Source: Nematostella vectensis
Taxonomy: Eukaryota > Cnidaria > Anthozoa > Actiniaria > Edwardsiidae
NCBI RefSeq assembly: GCF_932526225.1
Contig: NC_064039.1
Location: 3,299,001-3,363,000, forward strand
Length of the DNA: 64,000 nt
Direction of reading: 5' to 3'
The notes below the pieces were generated by a model, which made no database searches, was not told where the DNA came from, and worked only from the letters and a program-made list of their open reading frames with translations. Made by a program: the position numbers and the translations under genes. Of this stretch, positions 60,301-64,000 are shown piece by piece (the stretch's first letter is position 1; the number at the start of each line of letters is the position of its first letter).

Positions 60301-63300
60301 AATGGTATCGTTGGTTCATTGCAGGCCTTCTTTATTGTGTGGAGCATCAATCGCAACGAGCCTCTGTTTAAAGTCAAGTGTGGTGGAGGCCACCGTGCCT
60401 GGGACTTCTTTCTACGTGCTATTGAGGTACCAGCACTCATACCCAGTCCTCATCTCTTCTACCCGGCATCGGGCTACCTGTGGTGTTTCGTCCACAGCTG
60501 GACCAAAGCCGCTTAGGAGAGTTTTGGTACTGGGCTACACCTTGAACTTATTCTCACTATTAAATTTGCTTTTGTGACCATTATAGATTTGTGTTGTTAT
60601 TGTTATTTTTTTCCGTGTCCCAGTGTTTTCGCGAGAATTATGTTTCCTAATTTTGCACGAAATTTAGTGAGAAAAGGTTTATTCTTTAACCCATTGACTC
60701 CTGGCTTTTTTGGAGCTGAATTTACAAAAAAACAGACTGAAAACAGATACCTCCCCCCCCCTATTCTGAGTTTTATACAGCCCGTCAAAGTCAAACACAG
60801 CTGCACCTAGTCAGAGGTATCCAAGCTTTCCAACAGTGCTTTGCGGTCCCCACTTTTAATCCCTCGTCGATGTGCTGAAGCCAGCACAAGTTGATGGTTG
60901 CTTGTATTTTTCATCAAAAATACAGCTATGAGCATATTAGGAGAGTGTCTCAGGAAATCATGAAGTCTTTTGGGGCATAATTGAGTGCTTTGCTTATTTG
61001 ATTTTTTCTTGTTTGGCTTTGCCCGGATGAGAAAATAATTTTCTAATGAATCACCACAGCTCTCCTAAATGCTGTCTTTTCTGAAACCAAATTGATTCCA
61101 AAATTGTTTACACTGCTATTCTGGGTCTGTATGGCCTGGAATTGATTCGTTTGGCTTCGGGGTGAAAAGACTTATAAAAAACCATCTGGCTTTGGGGAGA
61201 GGAGTGTTGACTGGCCCTCCCCTCGTGAATTTTCCCCTGGATCTCCCAGAATGCTTTGCAATACGTAAAGATATTTTCGTGGTTGTACAATCCTTCAAGG
61301 AATGGACATTGTGTTTTGAGGCCAAGGAAATGTACCTGAAGGATCAGAATAAATGTATCTATTTGTGTCTTGAGCTGTGTTTGCTGATCTCTCTCCCTTG
61401 TGTGGTATTTTAAGCGTTTTAATGAGAGGGGTGATTCTGCTTTTCTCTCCTTGTTCGATTTGAGATTTGTCAAAGAACCTGTGCTATTATTTGGCTTAAG
61501 AGTAGATGCCAACACCTTGGTTGGATGCATATCTGCAAGACCATTTATCCCTTAGACTGATGCCTGAGTATCTTCATCTTGTTGTGTTTATTTTGAATTT
61601 AGGAATTTTTTGGGTTGTGGGTACTTCCCAAAGCCGGTACAGGCCGGTTGAGGGGTCAATGTGTTAAGCTTTGATCGCGGGATATTGGAGGCACTGCGTC
61701 TTTGAGAAGCAATCACACAATTCCAGGGGTCTGATATCAACAGTTATAAGGAATTTTTAAGAACATGTTTAAAAAATTTGTGGATGGTCCAGACAAGGAT
61801 GAGAATACTACAGTATAGAACCCCGATAAATCAACACCTTGATAACTCGAAAATTGCGCTAATAACTCGATCTGTTTGGTCCCTTCAAGCACTCTTCTAT
61901 ATTTATAACCTCGATTACTCGGACGTACGATGACTTGAAATGTGTGGCCCATCAAAGGTCGTGCAACGACGGTGTCCTCCTAGTTTTTTAAGTTCATTTC
62001 AATAAAAACTGATATCTCGAATGCGAATTGGCAAATTTTCCTTAAACTTTACGCTACTCACAGTAGCGCGTGCCTTACCATAACCTATTTGGCTTCTAAG
62101 CTCGTGATCATATGGTGAATGTATTTTAGGTGACTCCAGACACCGAGGCCGTGTTCGCATTTCTTAAAGGCAACCAGATCTATGTGAACTGTAGAGTGGT
62201 ACGCAACCCGTTCAACAAACCTGTCCTTAAGGTACCTGCGCATTGAGTCTTTTGATTCCTTCACCAATAGGTAAATGGTAGATTAATTATATCTTGTTCT
62301 TTTGATTAAGGAGCCATTTCACGGACGGGAAGTCACTTGTGTGCGCCTCGCTGGCGTCTCATCTTCACTAGAGGGTACCATTCGTAATTCTTAGAGTCTA
62401 GTCTATGATTGACCTTTGAGCTGACGTCCAATGCACTGCGTCACTAAGACACTCGACCGAGACCCTTCACGCCGCTATACACACAATGCGACCAAACTTG
62501 CCAATTTGAATATCATAGAATCCTCGCGTTTTATTCGATCTTAGTGAACAATGCATAGTTGGTTAAGGTTAATAAGATAATTTTCAGCTCACCGTGTTTT
62601 ATTTGGTTAAACCAAAGCAAAGGGATCATAGTGCCAATTGAATATACCTTCGTTACTAAGTAAACATTGAACCAACTTACCAAAGCAAACCACATTAACA
62701 AAGCGATTTTATCATGGATTCTTGTTCCTAAAGTGAGGATTTTAATCAGTCCTTGAATGTTATTTTCCGCTTTTCAGAAAAGCACCACTTTTTTCTGACT
62801 GGTAGTGAAGACAACACCATTAACCTGATGAGTTGTATCCTTTTACAACACGAAATCCATTCAAAAACCCAACAAGTTTCCTAACCCGTTTTCTGCTTGG
62901 TATTTGTAAGAGACAATAAACGTCCAACAAAATTTTGTTTAGGTTTCACTGGTCGCGTATGAATATTCTTCTTTCAATCAAGAAAGGCTGCTATAAGAAC
63001 TTGACAGCTAACTAGATGAGCCCAAAACAGGTCAAACCTGTAAGTTCTTCACAGCACAAGGACACATATCCAGTGTACGAGCCCTCAGTCTCTCCAAAAC
63101 AAACTCCCCCGACACCGTCACGGCCGTCTTGCGTGACCAAAATTCAAAAGCGTCACGTAACCACAGCCTATTGTTCTCGGGAGGAGGTCGCGCGTCACTG
63201 AAGTGCTGGCGCCTCGACTTGACGTCAATCTCTAGAGGCAACGGTCGCCACGACAACAATGTGTCGCCAGCGCCTCTGACATTTCTTGCAGAGTATTCGT

Positions 63301-64000
63301 CACGCTTGAGTCACCACAAGCGCAAGCGAAAGAAGAGCGACGAGTATCTTTATTCAGAGATACGATTTATGTCTTTGACTTCATTTCCTTTTTGTGATGT
63401 CATAAGAGACGGCAGCGGGAGGTTGATTGACAGGTGTAAGTCACTTCATGGTGTCGCCGCTGCGTGCTCAGATGGTTTTGTCAGGTGAGCAAAAAATCTG
63501 TAGATTAGTAAATATATTACATTTAGGGACTAACTACAACAAAGACTACAACAAAAAAACGACTACAGTGAAACCACTGGTAGTAGATAGTAGGACCCTG
63601 GATCGACTGCAAGTTCATCAAGGAACATATTCCACAATTTGTTATTTTGCTCACTTAATTGGGATCCATCGTGCACTAGGATAAGGTTAGGTTAAGTCGG
63701 GGATTTTGTCTCTCGCCACATTTCATTAACGTAGACGCGGACCTTAGTACCATCTTCTATGACAGTTTGACACACTGACTCACATACTCCTGTTTGTAAA
63801 CTGCGTTGAGAAGTCCTTATTATGTACGAGTGGAGTCACTCAAACAGAACCGCACTTAATCATGTTTCCCGGAAATAATTTGTGCTATGCAAATACTCAA
63901 CATTTGCAAAAAGACTCTCTTTGGTAGGCGGAAAAAACGTTTTTATTGGAAATAATGGAAGACTTTTTTGTTGTAGGTTGTTCGTGTTTGACGATGTAGA
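54352..64000 (+). CDS. WDR6: WDR6, WD40-repeat tRNA-methylation cofactor, 17 exons visible, 3' end outside window
   Basis: Exons: 54352-54445, 55175-55270, 55353-55434, 55644-55829, 56092-56507, 56612-56711, 57305-57442, 57816-58240, 58732-59078, 59185-59343, 59748-59825, 60325-60426, 62130-62231, 62311-62374, 62778-62834, 63055-63484 and 63977 to the window edge. All junctions keep phase; about 967 residues are visible of roughly 1100 in vertebrates. Landmarks: GEGPSLCLYSIHSG near the N-terminus, LASGTVFNQILLW, then WD units ending DDRSIRLW, GHSARVWDAQ with CNVWNYDG, and GGGDSSIRLW; later VVFGDRKGSIHLFDSR, LLFSGGGRASLKCWRL and VAAACSDGFVRLFVF. In yeast and animals this family (Trm734/WDR6) partners Trm7/FTSJ1 to 2'-O-methylate position 34 of tRNAs in the cytoplasm. 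Exon 8 carries a lineage-specific insert with a short Ser-Asn-Gln-Thr-Asp-Leu duplication. Confidence 0.93.
54843..55026. mobile_element. short palindromic MITE with TACAGTAAATGTT ends
   Basis: TACAGTAAATGTTAGAAAAT near 54843 is mirrored by TTTTCCAACATTTACTGTA ending near 55026. CTTGGGGTCCAAG occurs twice inside. It is bordered by TATCTATGACCT phrases on both sides and the outer TA suggests a Tc1/mariner type. It is in intron 1 of WDR6. Confidence 0.65.
60686..61667. mobile_element. TTAA-flanked non-autonomous element, copy B (longer)
   Basis: TTAA at 60686 then CCCATTGACTCCTGG at the left, and TTAACACATTGACCCCT read inward from 61667. It is 982 bp and contains all of copy A plus about 393 bp. 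A frame of 140 codons on the minus strand (61108-61530) has no transposase-like content. It lies in intron 12 of WDR6. Confidence 0.78.

Noticed and set aside
61108-61530. 140-codon minus-strand ORF
   Set aside because: It lies inside the non-autonomous TTAA element; related frames in copy A are shorter and no transposase motif is present.

Overview
The window looks like nuclear DNA of an invertebrate animal. It is AT-rich, genes are split by many short GT-AG introns, introns and spacers are full of small DNA transposons and minisatellites, and the recognisable proteins (heparanase, BIN3, WDR6) are animal orthologues. An anthozoan cnidarian (sea anemone or coral) is my best guess from general character; no single feature proves it. 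No tools were run. Gene models were built by reading splice sites by eye and checking that reading-frame phase is conserved at every junction.

Layout. 0-2.6 kb: a two-exon gene on the minus strand for a 122-residue stand-alone MADS-box protein of the SRF kind, head-to-head with a small three-exon plus-strand model and followed by a weak HIRAN-like ORF. 3.9-7.9 kb: a complete-looking hAT transposon with inverted ends, a 5-bp target duplication and an intact four-exon, 821-residue transposase with a TTF/BED-like zinc finger. 8-19.8 kb: gene-poor, with a possible first exon of a small membrane protein, a tRNA-like relic, a broken piggyBac transposase (12.15-13.77 kb), a long hairpin and a 65-bp tandem repeat.

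19.8-39.2 kb, minus strand: a 24-exon gene for a 1912-residue protein with RG-rich N-terminus, acidic segment, two CCCH zinc fingers and a PPR-like helical array; it resembles TOPAZ1. 39.7-47.4 kb, plus strand: BIN3, a BAR-domain protein, complete in 12 exons starting with an 8-nt coding segment. 48.1-54.2 kb, minus strand: heparanase, complete in 8 exons. 54.35 kb to the window end, plus strand: WDR6, the WD40 partner of the tRNA 2'-O-methyltransferase, 17 exons visible and cut by the window edge.

The four right-hand genes are packed as head-to-head pairs (TOPAZ1-like/BIN3, 445 bp apart; HPSE/WDR6, 118 bp apart) and a tail-to-tail pair (BIN3/HPSE). Their introns carry at least seven non-autonomous inverted-repeat elements, including two copies of one TTAA-flanked family, one an internal-deletion derivative of the other. 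The most unusual items are the free-standing divergent MADS-box gene, the PPR plus CCCH protein, the intact hAT element with a 5-bp duplication, and the amplification of the end of the HPSE coding sequence into a repeat array carrying poly(A) signals.
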